Part shown: piece by piece, positions 1 to 5,606 of the stretch
Layout: each line of letters starts with the position of its first letter
Numbering within the stretch: the stretch's first letter is position 1
NCBI GenBank assembly: GCA_947491175.1
Contig: CANLIF010000080.1
Span: 1 to 5,764, forward strand
From: Actinomycetota bacterium
GTDB lineage: Bacteria; Actinomycetota; Actinomycetes; S36-B12; UBA5976
Reading direction: 5' to 3'
DNA length: 5,764 bases
Position numbers and translations under genes: made by a program
Notes under the pieces: model-generated
What the model saw: only the letters and a program-made list of their open reading frames with translations
The model's database searches: none
Told to the model about the DNA's origin: nothing

Positions 1-387
1 CTCGATCCAGATTCGCGTTCGATACTGATGCAGTTGCGAGCCGAGTGGACTCATGGTGGTCGCGTGTGGGGGATACCAGGTGGTGCGCGAGATTCGCATG
101 AAACACCAATTGAGTCTGCGCTCCGCGAGATGTCTGAGGAATTATCGATATCTCCAAATTTGGTTGAAGTAGTTCATGACAATATGTGGGCTGATCACGC
201 TGACTGGAGTTACCACACTGTAATCGCGATCACTTCTAAAGAAGTTGAATTCCAAGTTAATGAAGAAGCCGAGTTGGCTGAATGGATTGAGTTTGCCAAA
301 GTTTCGGAATTGGATTTACATCCGGGATTCGCATCTAACTGGATAGATATTTTGGATGCCATCGAAGGTGTCTTGGCTTCTAGTTAA
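1..387 (+). CDS. Nudix (MutT-like) hydrolase, 5' end outside the window
   Basis: Nudix proteins hydrolyse nucleoside diphosphates linked to another moiety, such as oxidised dNTPs, ADP-ribose or NADH; the substrate here cannot be read from the sequence. The frame is open from base 1, and its first in-frame ATG (position 28) lies inside the conserved fold, so the true start is probably upstream of the window. Counting codons from base 1, the Nudix box starts at Gly28 and fits Gx5Ex7REUxEExGU: Gly28, Glu34, Arg42-Glu43 and Glu46-Glu47. The usual Gly near its end is Ser49. It is preceded by WGIPGG, and the WGIPGGARDSHE context is typical of actinobacterial MutT-like proteins. The metal-binding glutamates are intact, so activity is expected. 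The TAA stop overlaps the stop of the convergent trmB gene. The family call is firm; the substrate is unknown. Confidence 0.9.
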   Translation, partial: LDPDSRSILMQLRAEWTHGGRVWGIPGGARDSHETPIESALREMSEELSISPNLVEVVHDNMWADHADWSYHTVIAITSKEVEFQVNEEAELAEWIEFAKVSELDLHPGFASNWIDILDAIEGVLASS

Positions 388-1070
388 ATCTTGCGGGCGC
401 TCAATTGCGATATGTTGTGACTAAGGCTCAAGGCACGCAAGTGGTAAGTCGTCATTGGCACATCCCAATCATCAAACCTGACATCGAATCTTTTGAATTC
501 ACTAAATACTGCTGTGGCTGACTCGAAATATTCATCATTATCGGTGGCAAATATGATGCGGCCATCTGGTTTAAGTAGAGCGAAAACCAATGTGAGAAAT
601 TGCTGATTGATCAGGCGACGTTTGTGTTGACGAGCCTTAGGCCAAGGGTCAGGGAAAAGAATGTGAACTTCATCGATTGTAGATGGCTTCAGCCAATCTA
701 TGAACACATCAATGCCATCACCATGGTGAGTTCTAATGTTGGTCAAGCTCTGTTCGGTTGCAGTCTCAACGATCGCGAGTAAACCAACAGTGTGCACATC
801 AATCGCCAGAACTCCAACTTCGGGATTCCTAGTAGCTAGTTCGAGGGTGTGTAACCCCATGCCAGAACCGAAGTCCACGATGACGGTAGACAAATCGAGG
901 TCTTCCGCCAGATCTAATGGGCTATCGGAGCGGGATATCTCGAATTTAGGTAGTAACTCATTCAAGGCGAACTCCCGCCGCGCAGACATCCGACCCTGAC
1001 GGGCGTGAAACGTCCGAATGTGTGGGTGTTCCAAAACCTTGTCAGGTTGCGGATAGATTGGGGAAGGCAT
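384..1070 (-). CDS. trmB: tRNA (guanine-N7-)-methyltransferase TrmB
   Basis: TrmB uses S-adenosylmethionine to make 7-methylguanosine at position 46 of the tRNA variable loop. From the ATG at 1070 the protein has 228 residues, normal for the family. The SAM-binding motif is VDFGSGMGLHTLELA (residues 65-79), with an acidic motif around AIDVH (89-93). The family hallmark FPDPWPKARQHKRRL lies at about 139-153, followed by the TDNDEYF segment (177-183). A TTG at 1088 would add six residues (MLVLLN), but these look non-conserved and neither start has a clear Shine-Dalgarno, so I prefer the ATG. A TACTCT hexamer five bases before this ATG would allow a leaderless transcript. In the C-terminal motif, usually TxFE/TxYE, the Glu is His210 and a later Gly is Ser217. 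The gene converges on the Nudix gene and diverges from the aldolase with only 29 bp between starts. Confidence 0.95.
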   Translation of the reverse strand: MPSPIYPQPDKVLEHPHIRTFHARQGRMSARREFALNELLPKFEISRSDSPLDLAEDLDLSTVIVDFGSGMGLHTLELATRNPEVGVLAIDVHTVGLLAIVETATEQSLTNIRTHHGDGIDVFIDWLKPSTIDEVHILFPDPWPKARQHKRRLINQQFLTLVFALLKPDGRIIFATDNDEYFESATAVFSEFKRFDVRFDDWDVPMTTYHLRALSLSHNISQLSARKI

Positions 1071-1081
1071 ATTTAAGAGTA
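1070..1081. promoter_or_regulatory. possible back-to-back -10 elements between trmB and the aldolase
   Basis: On the plus strand TTGCGG (1047-1052) and TATTTA (1070-1075) are 17 bp apart. They could form a weak sigma-70-type promoter for the aldolase, with a start site near 1082 just before its ribosome site. On the minus strand TACTCT (complement of 1076-1081) sits five bases before the trmB ATG, where a -10 for a leaderless mRNA would lie. Both are poor consensus matches, and no good -35 is visible for the minus-strand site. The gap is so short that promoters for both genes must lie here or inside neighbouring coding DNA. This is inference from spacing. Confidence 0.25.
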
Positions 1082-1086
1082 CAAGC

Positions 1087-1092
1087 AAGGAG
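1087..1092 (+). promoter_or_regulatory. ribosome binding site of the aldolase gene
   Basis: AAGGAG lies 7 bases before the ATG at 1100. It decides the start: the open frame extends upstream to a possible start at 1022, but that 26-codon extension overlaps trmB and does not look like an aldolase N-terminus. The MDLRGVHVPLVTPF beginning at 1100 does. Confidence 0.85.
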
Positions 1093-1099
1093 AGAGATC

Positions 1100-1975
1100 A
1101 TGGATCTGCGTGGCGTTCACGTTCCGTTAGTAACACCCTTTGATAGCAATGGCGTGGTTGATACCAAGTCCATCGCGCATATCACCGAAGTCATGATCGC
1201 CAATGGTATATCTGGAATTGTCGCAGCCGGCACAACCGGTGAAGCTTATGCCTTGAATTTCGATGAGCGTCAGACTGTGATTGATACGATCGTAAAGCAA
1301 GTTCATGGACGCGTTCCCGTACTAGCAGGTGTCGGCGGCATGTCGACCAAAGAAGCTATCAAGCAGGCACAGCTAGCGCTTGAACTTAAATGCGATGGAC
1401 TGATGGTCGCTGCGCCGGCATACGTTTTGCCCACACCAACTGAACTTGCAAAGCACGTAACTCTTGTTGTGGCTGCTGCGAATTTGCCGACTGTGCTTTA
1501 TGACTACCCGGCACGCACTGGCGTGCCATTCGATCAAGAGTCTCTTGACTTGCTAGCAGACAATCCATTAGTGATCGGTATTAAGGAAGCCTCGGGGGAC
1601 TTAACTCGAATTCCCATGCTAAGTGAACGTTTCGCTGGCCGGATAGAAATAGTTTGCGGCGCAGATGCAGACAGTCCATTATTTTTCAATGCAGGTGCAA
1701 CAAGTTGGATCGGTGGAATGGCAAACGCGCTACCCAAGGCCCACTTTGGAATCCTGGATCCAAGAACTAGAGCGAAAGCACATGCAGCCGTGCTTCCGTT
1801 GTTAGAACATATCGAATCTGGTCGTTACATTGCCAAGACAAAGGCATTGATGGGCCTTCTTGGCGTTCCATGCACATCAACTAGAGGTCCGCTGGTAGAA
1901 CTAGAGCCGGCTGGAGTTGAAACATTGCGGGCGCTAGTCACTCAAGCCGGCGAATGGGTTCCTAGTTTGGTCTAG
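1100..1975 (+). CDS. DapA/N-acetylneuraminate lyase-family class I aldolase (dihydrodipicolinate synthase family)
   Basis: Members of this TIM-barrel family form a Schiff base between a lysine and pyruvate or another 2-keto acid. DapA condenses pyruvate with aspartate semialdehyde in lysine and diaminopimelate synthesis; relatives cleave or dehydrate keto-sugar acids. The product has 291 residues, the usual length. Visible active-site elements are GTTGE (44-48), Tyr134 in LYDYPARTG, Arg139, and Lys162 in GIKEASGD. Their spacing almost equals E. coli DapA (Thr44/45, Tyr133, Arg138, Lys161). Against DapA identity, the usual PYYN segment reads PAYV (106-109; Tyr108 kept), YNVP reads YDYP, and the C-terminal half (GGMANALP, KTKALMGLLGVP) resembles generic family members as much as true DapA. 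No other lysine-pathway gene is nearby. The family is certain; DapA function is possible but unproven, so no symbol is given. It leads a tight unit with ung and the nuclease. Confidence 0.9.
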   Translation: MDLRGVHVPLVTPFDSNGVVDTKSIAHITEVMIANGISGIVAAGTTGEAYALNFDERQTVIDTIVKQVHGRVPVLAGVGGMSTKEAIKQAQLALELKCDGLMVAAPAYVLPTPTELAKHVTLVVAAANLPTVLYDYPARTGVPFDQESLDLLADNPLVIGIKEASGDLTRIPMLSERFAGRIEIVCGADADSPLFFNAGATSWIGGMANALPKAHFGILDPRTRAKAHAAVLPLLEHIESGRYIAKTKALMGLLGVPCTSTRGPLVELEPAGVETLRALVTQAGEWVPSLV

Positions 1976-1979
1976 TCGG

Positions 1980-2645
1980 ATGACTACGACTTTGTGGGAT
2001 GCAATTCCGCCTGCTTGGCAGGCTTGTTTGTCGTTATGTAAGTCTGAAGTTGATGAGATTTCGCGATTGTTAGCAATTGCAGAGCAGTCCGGCATTCGCG
2101 TGGTCCCCGCTATCGAAAAAATTTTTACTGCCTTGACCATCGTTCCAAGTGACATCTCGGTAGTGATACTTGGGCAAGATCCATATCCAACGCCAAATTA
2201 CGCAATCGGATTGGCGTTTGCAGTTCCTGAGGGTACGAAACCGCTTCCCGGATCTCTTCGTAATGTCTTTAAAGAAGTTGAATCTGACATTGGTAGAGCA
2301 TCAGTTGCAGACTGCTCGCTACAGACTTGGGTCGATCAGGGCGTGCTTTTACTAAACACTTCATTGACAACTGAGTCCGGGATCCGAGCTGGGCACGTAA
2401 CTTGGCCATGGGAAAAAATTGTGCAAACTATCTTGAGACACGTCGTTGAGGTGAACCCAAAGGTAGTCGCAGTACTTTGGGGAAATCACGCTAAGCAATT
2501 TGCGCAAATGTTTGATGTTGAGTCAATTGTTGAGTCTGCACATCCCAGTCCGTTAAGTGCCAGTCGAGGCTTCTTAGGATCAAAGCCGTTTTCTAGAGTC
2601 AATGAGACTCTTGTGGCCAACCAGAAACAGATGATCAACTGGTGA
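1980..2645 (+). CDS. ung: uracil-DNA glycosylase, family 1
   Basis: Ung removes uracil from DNA after cytosine deamination or dUTP incorporation and starts base-excision repair. The product has 221 residues, near the usual bacterial length. The water-activating motif GQDPY is at 65-69 (catalytic Asp67, Tyr69), and Phe80 fits the uracil-stacking Phe. LLLNTSLT (123-130) supplies the uracil-reading Asn126. The DNA-intercalation motif HPSPLSASRGF is at 188-198, with catalytic His188. After GQDPY the sequence is PTP rather than the enterobacterial HGP, a variant I know from mycobacterial Ung. The ATG begins only 4 nt after the aldolase stop and lacks a strong Shine-Dalgarno, so translation probably depends on ribosomes finishing the upstream gene. 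Its TGA overlaps the GTG of the nuclease gene. Confidence 0.96.
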   Translation: MTTTLWDAIPPAWQACLSLCKSEVDEISRLLAIAEQSGIRVVPAIEKIFTALTIVPSDISVVILGQDPYPTPNYAIGLAFAVPEGTKPLPGSLRNVFKEVESDIGRASVADCSLQTWVDQGVLLLNTSLTTESGIRAGHVTWPWEKIVQTILRHVVEVNPKVVAVLWGNHAKQFAQMFDVESIVESAHPSPLSASRGFLGSKPFSRVNETLVANQKQMINW

Positions 2646-3436
2646 AAAAATATTATCCGCTTCTTACCCTGGTTGCTATTGCTTGGGTGTTTAGTTCATG
2701 TGGTGGTTCTGACAACCCAACACCGACGGAATCCATTGTCACTTCGCCTAACGTGCAGCCTTCTAATACTCCAACCGCATCTCCAACTACAACACCGACC
2801 TCGTCGAGCTCATCACAACCTACGCCAGAGGTCAGTCCATCAAAGACAGCATCGACTGCTCAGCTCTCTAGTGCGCTTGTTGTTGCCCAAGGACTTACCG
2901 TCAGAGGCAGGGCTGCAGACACCAATTACAGTCGTGATGCGTTTGGCTCCGCTTGGAAAGATGTGGATCGAAATGGTTGTGACACTCGAAATGACATCTT
3001 GCAGCGTGATTTCACAACGTCTGTTTTCAAAGCGGGGACAGGAGACTGCAAAGTGATTGGTGGCACTTGGACGGATCCTTATTCGAACGAAAGTTACACA
3101 TTCAATGAAGCGCCAAGTGGGGCCCAGATCGACCACATGGTCGCGCTGAAGAATGCGTGGCAAATGGGTGCTGATTTATGGAACGATCAAATGCGCGTTG
3201 AATTTGCTAATGATCCGCTGAATTTACGAGTGACGATCGCATCCCTGAATCAACAAAAGAGCGATTCGAACGCAGCATCGTGGCTGCCGCCGTACAAGCC
3301 TGGCCGATGCGATTTCATAGCAACGCAAGTGGCCGTCAAGGCAAAATGGGAACTTTACGTGACTAGCTCGGAAAAACAAGTGTTTATAGATATCCTAAGT
3401 AAGCCAGAATGTGCAAAAACCGTCCTGCCAAAATAG
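2642..3436 (+). CDS. secreted lipoprotein HNH nuclease (DUF1524 / GmrSD C-terminal-like domain)
   Basis: This is a predicted cell-surface-anchored nuclease of 264 residues. It begins with a lipoprotein signal: MKK, a hydrophobic stretch (about 4-17) and FSSC with lipid-accepting Cys20. A Pro/Thr/Ser-rich linker (about 21-75) probably spans the cell wall. The domain from about 84 shows the pattern of the DUF1524 HNH family: YSRDAFG (96-102), NGCDTRNDIL (111-120), QIDHMVALKNAW (162-173, with Asp164-His165), FANDPLNL (188-195) and NQQKSD (203-208), then WLPP and RC. The ID-H, Asn194, Asn203 and Lys206 form the expected ββα-metal site. Four further cysteines (113, 136, 223, 257) could form disulfides, fitting an exported protein. 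The GTG start overlaps the ung stop in GTGA and has no clear ribosome site, so translational coupling is likely. Whether it serves nutrient scavenging, defence or competence cannot be told from sequence. Confidence 0.88.
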   Translation: MKKYYPLLTLVAIAWVFSSCGGSDNPTPTESIVTSPNVQPSNTPTASPTTTPTSSSSSQPTPEVSPSKTASTAQLSSALVVAQGLTVRGRAADTNYSRDAFGSAWKDVDRNGCDTRNDILQRDFTTSVFKAGTGDCKVIGGTWTDPYSNESYTFNEAPSGAQIDHMVALKNAWQMGADLWNDQMRVEFANDPLNLRVTIASLNQQKSDSNAASWLPPYKPGRCDFIATQVAVKAKWELYVTSSEKQVFIDILSKPECAKTVLPK

Positions 3437-3469
3437 AAAATTTCCCCTTCAGTAAGGCACAATTGCCGT

Positions 3470-3934
3470 ATGTCTAATCCGCCCGCCGTGCTTATGGCTG
3501 AGTTAGTTATGTCAATCGATCGCATGATTCAATCAGCACAGACCGCAGCGGAGACACACAGTCACTTAGAAATCCCAGGGGAATGGCCAGCGCAAGTTGT
3601 CCTTGGTCATGTTTCCCAGGTCGATGAACAAGTTTGGATTCCCCGAATTGTTCAAATGTGTCAATCTCTGGGCGCTAGTGACGAACTCCCAGCCTTTGCG
3701 TGGTGGGAACCGGATGCGGCAGCCACTCTTGAGCGATTTGCGGAAGTGGCCTTGGAGGATGCTTGCGCACTTGCCATGTCTGCGCGGACGCATTTGCTTT
3801 CGGCAGTTAAAGACTTAACGCCAGAGCAATGGGGTGCTACTGCAAAACATGAAACGTTTGGAACCATAGATATTGCTGGCTTAATCATTCAGATATTGAC
3901 TCATGACGAGGAACATCGAGCCAGCCTGGTTTAG
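3470..3934 (+). CDS. DinB-like putative metal-dependent protein
   Basis: The product is a 154-residue, mostly helical protein resembling the DinB/YfiT four-helix superfamily. This superfamily binds a divalent metal through three histidines and in Actinobacteria includes mycothiol-dependent transferases and isomerases. Candidate ligands are His47 in VLGHVSQVDE and His145 and His149 in LTHDEEH, matching the family pattern of one early His and a late HxxxH. The segment before the first His (PGEWPAQVVLGH) also fits the usual W-x(n)-H lead. It ends just after the last ligand (ASLV), as compact members do. It lies 33 bp after the nuclease gene. The ATG has only a weak AAGG 12 bases upstream (3454-3457). 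A CACAAT hexamer (3458-3463) six bases before the ATG could serve as a -10 for a leaderless mRNA. The substrate is unknown, and the assignment rests on short motifs. Confidence 0.7.
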   Translation: MSNPPAVLMAELVMSIDRMIQSAQTAAETHSHLEIPGEWPAQVVLGHVSQVDEQVWIPRIVQMCQSLGASDELPAFAWWEPDAAATLERFAEVALEDACALAMSARTHLLSAVKDLTPEQWGATAKHETFGTIDIAGLIIQILTHDEEHRASLV

Positions 3935-3940
3935 AGGTCT

Positions 3941-3958
3941 GGGGTTGAGTAAAACCTC
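3941..3958 (+). terminator. weak hairpin after the DinB-like gene, possible terminator
   Basis: GGGGTT (3941-3946) can pair with AACCTC (3953-3958) through one G-U pair around the loop GAGTAA, seven bases after the DinB-like stop. It is followed by AAAATTTCATCTGTTT rather than a clean T run, so it is at best a weak terminator. Its position between two separate gene units is the main support. Confidence 0.3.
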
Positions 3959-3993
3959 AAAATTTCATCTGTTTACTGGTTTGTTTCTTACGT

Positions 3994-4012
3994 GAAGGGG
4001 TAGTCTGTAGTC
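3994..4012 (+). promoter_or_regulatory. start region of lemA: distant Shine-Dalgarno or leaderless -10
   Basis: AAGGGG (3995-4000) is a good Shine-Dalgarno-like sequence but lies 12 bases from the ATG at 4013, which is long. TAGTCT (4001-4006) fits the TAnnnT form of a -10 box and lies six bases before the ATG, where a leaderless transcript would start at the A of the codon. The two readings exclude each other. The 78-bp gap (3935-4012) is the most likely place for a promoter driving lemA and htpX, but I see no convincing -35. Confidence 0.35.
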
Positions 4013-4570
4013 ATGACTGCTGTTTATGTAATTCTTGGCCTATTAGCGCTTGTACTTGTTGTCGGCATTATTCAATACAACAAGTTGGTAAAACTTAATG
4101 TTGCTGTTGATGAAGGGTTTGCCCAAATCGAAGTTCAATTGCAGCGACGTGGGGATTTGATTCCTAATCTGATTGAAACTGTTAAGGGATATGCCTCACA
4201 TGAAAAAGAGACATTTGAAAAAGTAGTCCAGGCTCGCGCGCAAGCAACTGCGGCTCAAGGAGTTGCAGCAGTCGCCGAAGCAGACGGCATGCTTACCCAA
4301 GCATTACGTGGCCTGTTGGCAGTTGCCGAGGCTTACCCAGACTTGAAAGCTTCCGCAAACTTCTTGTCACTACAAGAGGAATTGTCCGGGACGGAAAACA
4401 AGGTGGGCTTTGCACGCCAGTATTACAACGACACGGTTCGCTCTTTGAACGAATCGATTGTTTCACTCCCTGGCAAGTTTTTCGCTGGGACTGCCAAAGT
4501 TGTTGAGCGCGATTTCTATGTGGTTGATGATCCAACCAAGCGAGTCGTTCCTAACGTTTCGTTTAACTAA
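4013..4570 (+). CDS. lemA: LemA family membrane protein
   Basis: LemA proteins are membrane-anchored helical-bundle proteins of unclear biochemical role, often encoded next to HtpX-type proteases. The product has 185 residues, the usual size. One N-terminal membrane segment (about 4-20) leads to the conserved core: YNKLVKL (22-28), VDEGFAQIEVQLQRRGDLIP (32-51), ETVKGYASHEKETF (55-68), LLAVAEAYPDLKAS (101-114) and ARQYYNDTVRSLN (134-146). The usual late FP is LP here (SLPGKFFAG, 151-159). The protein presumably sits with its helical domain outside the membrane. The M48 protease gene follows 33 bp downstream on the same strand, and the pair is probably co-transcribed. The family call is firm; the function is known only by association. 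Confidence 0.95.
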   Translation: MTAVYVILGLLALVLVVGIIQYNKLVKLNVAVDEGFAQIEVQLQRRGDLIPNLIETVKGYASHEKETFEKVVQARAQATAAQGVAAVAEADGMLTQALRGLLAVAEAYPDLKASANFLSLQEELSGTENKVGFARQYYNDTVRSLNESIVSLPGKFFAGTAKVVERDFYVVDDPTKRVVPNVSFN

Positions 4571-4593
4571 TTTAACGCACGTCTTTCAAGGTG

Positions 4594-4598
4594 AAGGA
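4594..4598 (+). promoter_or_regulatory. ribosome binding site supporting the TTG start of the M48 protease
   Basis: AAGGA ends 5 bases before the TTG at 4604. The next in-frame ATG encodes Met22, inside the first membrane helix and too late. The TTG gives a polar, basic N-terminus before that helix, so TTG is very likely the real start. Confidence 0.85.
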
Positions 4599-4603
4599 AT
4601 TTC

Positions 4604-5536
4604 TTGTCTAACTTCAGAGCGCAGCAAAAAAGTAATCAGCGCAAAACTTTCCTACTTTTAGGAGTAATGGGAAGTCTGACTGCGTTTGTCTTTTACGCTT
4701 TTGCACTTTATCTGGGTTATACGAGCATTGGCGTCATACCCATTGTCGTTGGAATATCGATGGTTGGTGTTTGGGGTTCTTATTACTCATCTGACAAAAT
4801 CGTATTAAGTATGACTGGTGCCAAAGTGATTGATCATGACACTGCGCCCCAATTATTCAATTTGGTTAATGAGATCACCATCGCCTCAGGCCTGCCAATG
4901 CCAAAAGTGGCAATCGTAGAAGATGATGCACCTAATGCATTCGCCACCGGTAGAGATCCTGAGCACGCTGTAATTGCATTTACAACCGGCATTTTGCGGG
5001 TTATGGACCGGGAGCAACTGCAGGGTGTCGCAGCGCACGAGTTGGCGCACGTTGCCAATCGAGACACGTTGGTTTCTGCTGTGGCGGCCACAACTGCAGG
5101 TGCGATTGCTTTAATGAGCGATTTCCTATTGCGAATCACCATGTTTGGTGGGGGCCGACGAGATAACAACGGGGGATCGAACCCGCTGGTGTTGATAGCC
5201 GCGTTGATTGCTGCATTGCTAGCGCCGATAGCCGCAGTACTGCTTAAAGCTGCGATTTCCAGGAAGCGCGAGGCCTTGGCTGATGCCACTGCAGTTGCTT
5301 TTACCCGAAATCCCACAGGTTTGCGGCGGGCTTTAGAAACTCTGGCTGCCGACAGCACCGTGGTGCACCAGAAATCAAATGCGGTAGCTCACCTCTGGAT
5401 CGAATCTCCGCTGGATAACAAACTCACCTCTAAACTATTTGCTACTCACCCAGCAATCGAAGATCGCATTGCCAATCTCAGAGCACTTGAGCAAAGCGGA
5501 CCAGTACCTGGCTCGGCGCCTAACACTTCCGACTAG
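4604..5536 (+). CDS. htpX: M48 family zinc membrane metalloprotease, HtpX type
   Basis: HtpX is an integral-membrane zinc endopeptidase that degrades misfolded membrane proteins, with its active site facing the cytoplasm in E. coli. The product has 310 residues, slightly longer than many HtpX. Hydrophobic segments at about 15-38 and 43-60 precede the catalytic domain, and two more lie near 157-176 and 195-217. The zinc site is HELAH (145-149: His145, catalytic Glu146, His149), with Glu223 in KREALADATA as the third ligand. Other family signatures are PNAFATGR (110-117), the GILRVMDREQL stretch (129-139) and the late ATHPAIEDRIANL (280-292). A glycine/asparagine-rich loop (182-192) separates the last two membrane segments. 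Translation starts at TTG with a good Shine-Dalgarno. It follows lemA by 33 bp, a frequent pairing. HtpX identity is strong at family level; exact orthology to E. coli HtpX is inferred. Confidence 0.94.
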   Translation: MSNFRAQQKSNQRKTFLLLGVMGSLTAFVFYAFALYLGYTSIGVIPIVVGISMVGVWGSYYSSDKIVLSMTGAKVIDHDTAPQLFNLVNEITIASGLPMPKVAIVEDDAPNAFATGRDPEHAVIAFTTGILRVMDREQLQGVAAHELAHVANRDTLVSAVAATTAGAIALMSDFLLRITMFGGGRRDNNGGSNPLVLIAALIAALLAPIAAVLLKAAISRKREALADATAVAFTRNPTGLRRALETLAADSTVVHQKSNAVAHLWIESPLDNKLTSKLFATHPAIEDRIANLRALEQSGPVPGSAPNTSD

Positions 5537-5597
5537 GGTTTTACCGCAATCACCTGAATTTTTCGCCATGACGTGCGAATCTTGTCTGAAATCTTTT

Positions 5598-5602
5598 GGA
5601 GG
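5598..5602 (+). promoter_or_regulatory. ribosome binding site of the RidA-family gene
   Basis: GGAGG lies 4 bases before the ATG at 5607, the strongest Shine-Dalgarno in the window. It fixes the start of the cut-off gene downstream. The 70-bp gap (5537-5606) shows no clear promoter hexamers. Confidence 0.85.
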
Positions 5603-5606
5603 ATTC

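Noticed and set aside
1071..1088. TTG start of trmB at 1088
   Set aside because: It would add only MLVLLN, has no Shine-Dalgarno, and overlaps the aldolase ribosome site; the ATG at 1070 is simpler. It is not fully excluded.
1022..1099. Upstream extension of the aldolase frame, partly overlapping trmB
   Set aside because: The extra 26 residues do not match the family N-terminus, and a well-spaced AAGGAG supports the ATG at 1100.
2716..2830. Repeated ACACCGAC/CCAAC-like units in the nuclease gene
   Set aside because: They reflect codons of a Pro/Thr/Ser linker, without regular period or spacing, so this is not a DNA repeat or CRISPR.
2673..3056. Plus-strand frame of 127 codons overlapping the nuclease linker
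   Set aside because: It is the shifted reading of the Pro/Thr/Ser-rich linker, giving Arg/Leu/His/Gln-rich sequence with no ribosome site or domain.
3456..3467. Short inverted repeat GGCA-CAAT-TGCC just before the DinB-like gene
   Set aside because: A four-base stem is expected by chance. It is too weak for a terminator or a credible operator.
4834..5358. Long minus-strand open frame of 174 codons opposite htpX
   Set aside because: It lies wholly inside htpX, whose motifs are unmistakable. Its translation is Ala/Ser-rich low complexity with no family signature, as expected from antisense of a coding gene.
5562..5579. Inverted repeat TTCGC/GCGAA after htpX as a terminator
   Set aside because: The stem is five bases with an eight-base loop and no T run after it, so I cannot support termination here.
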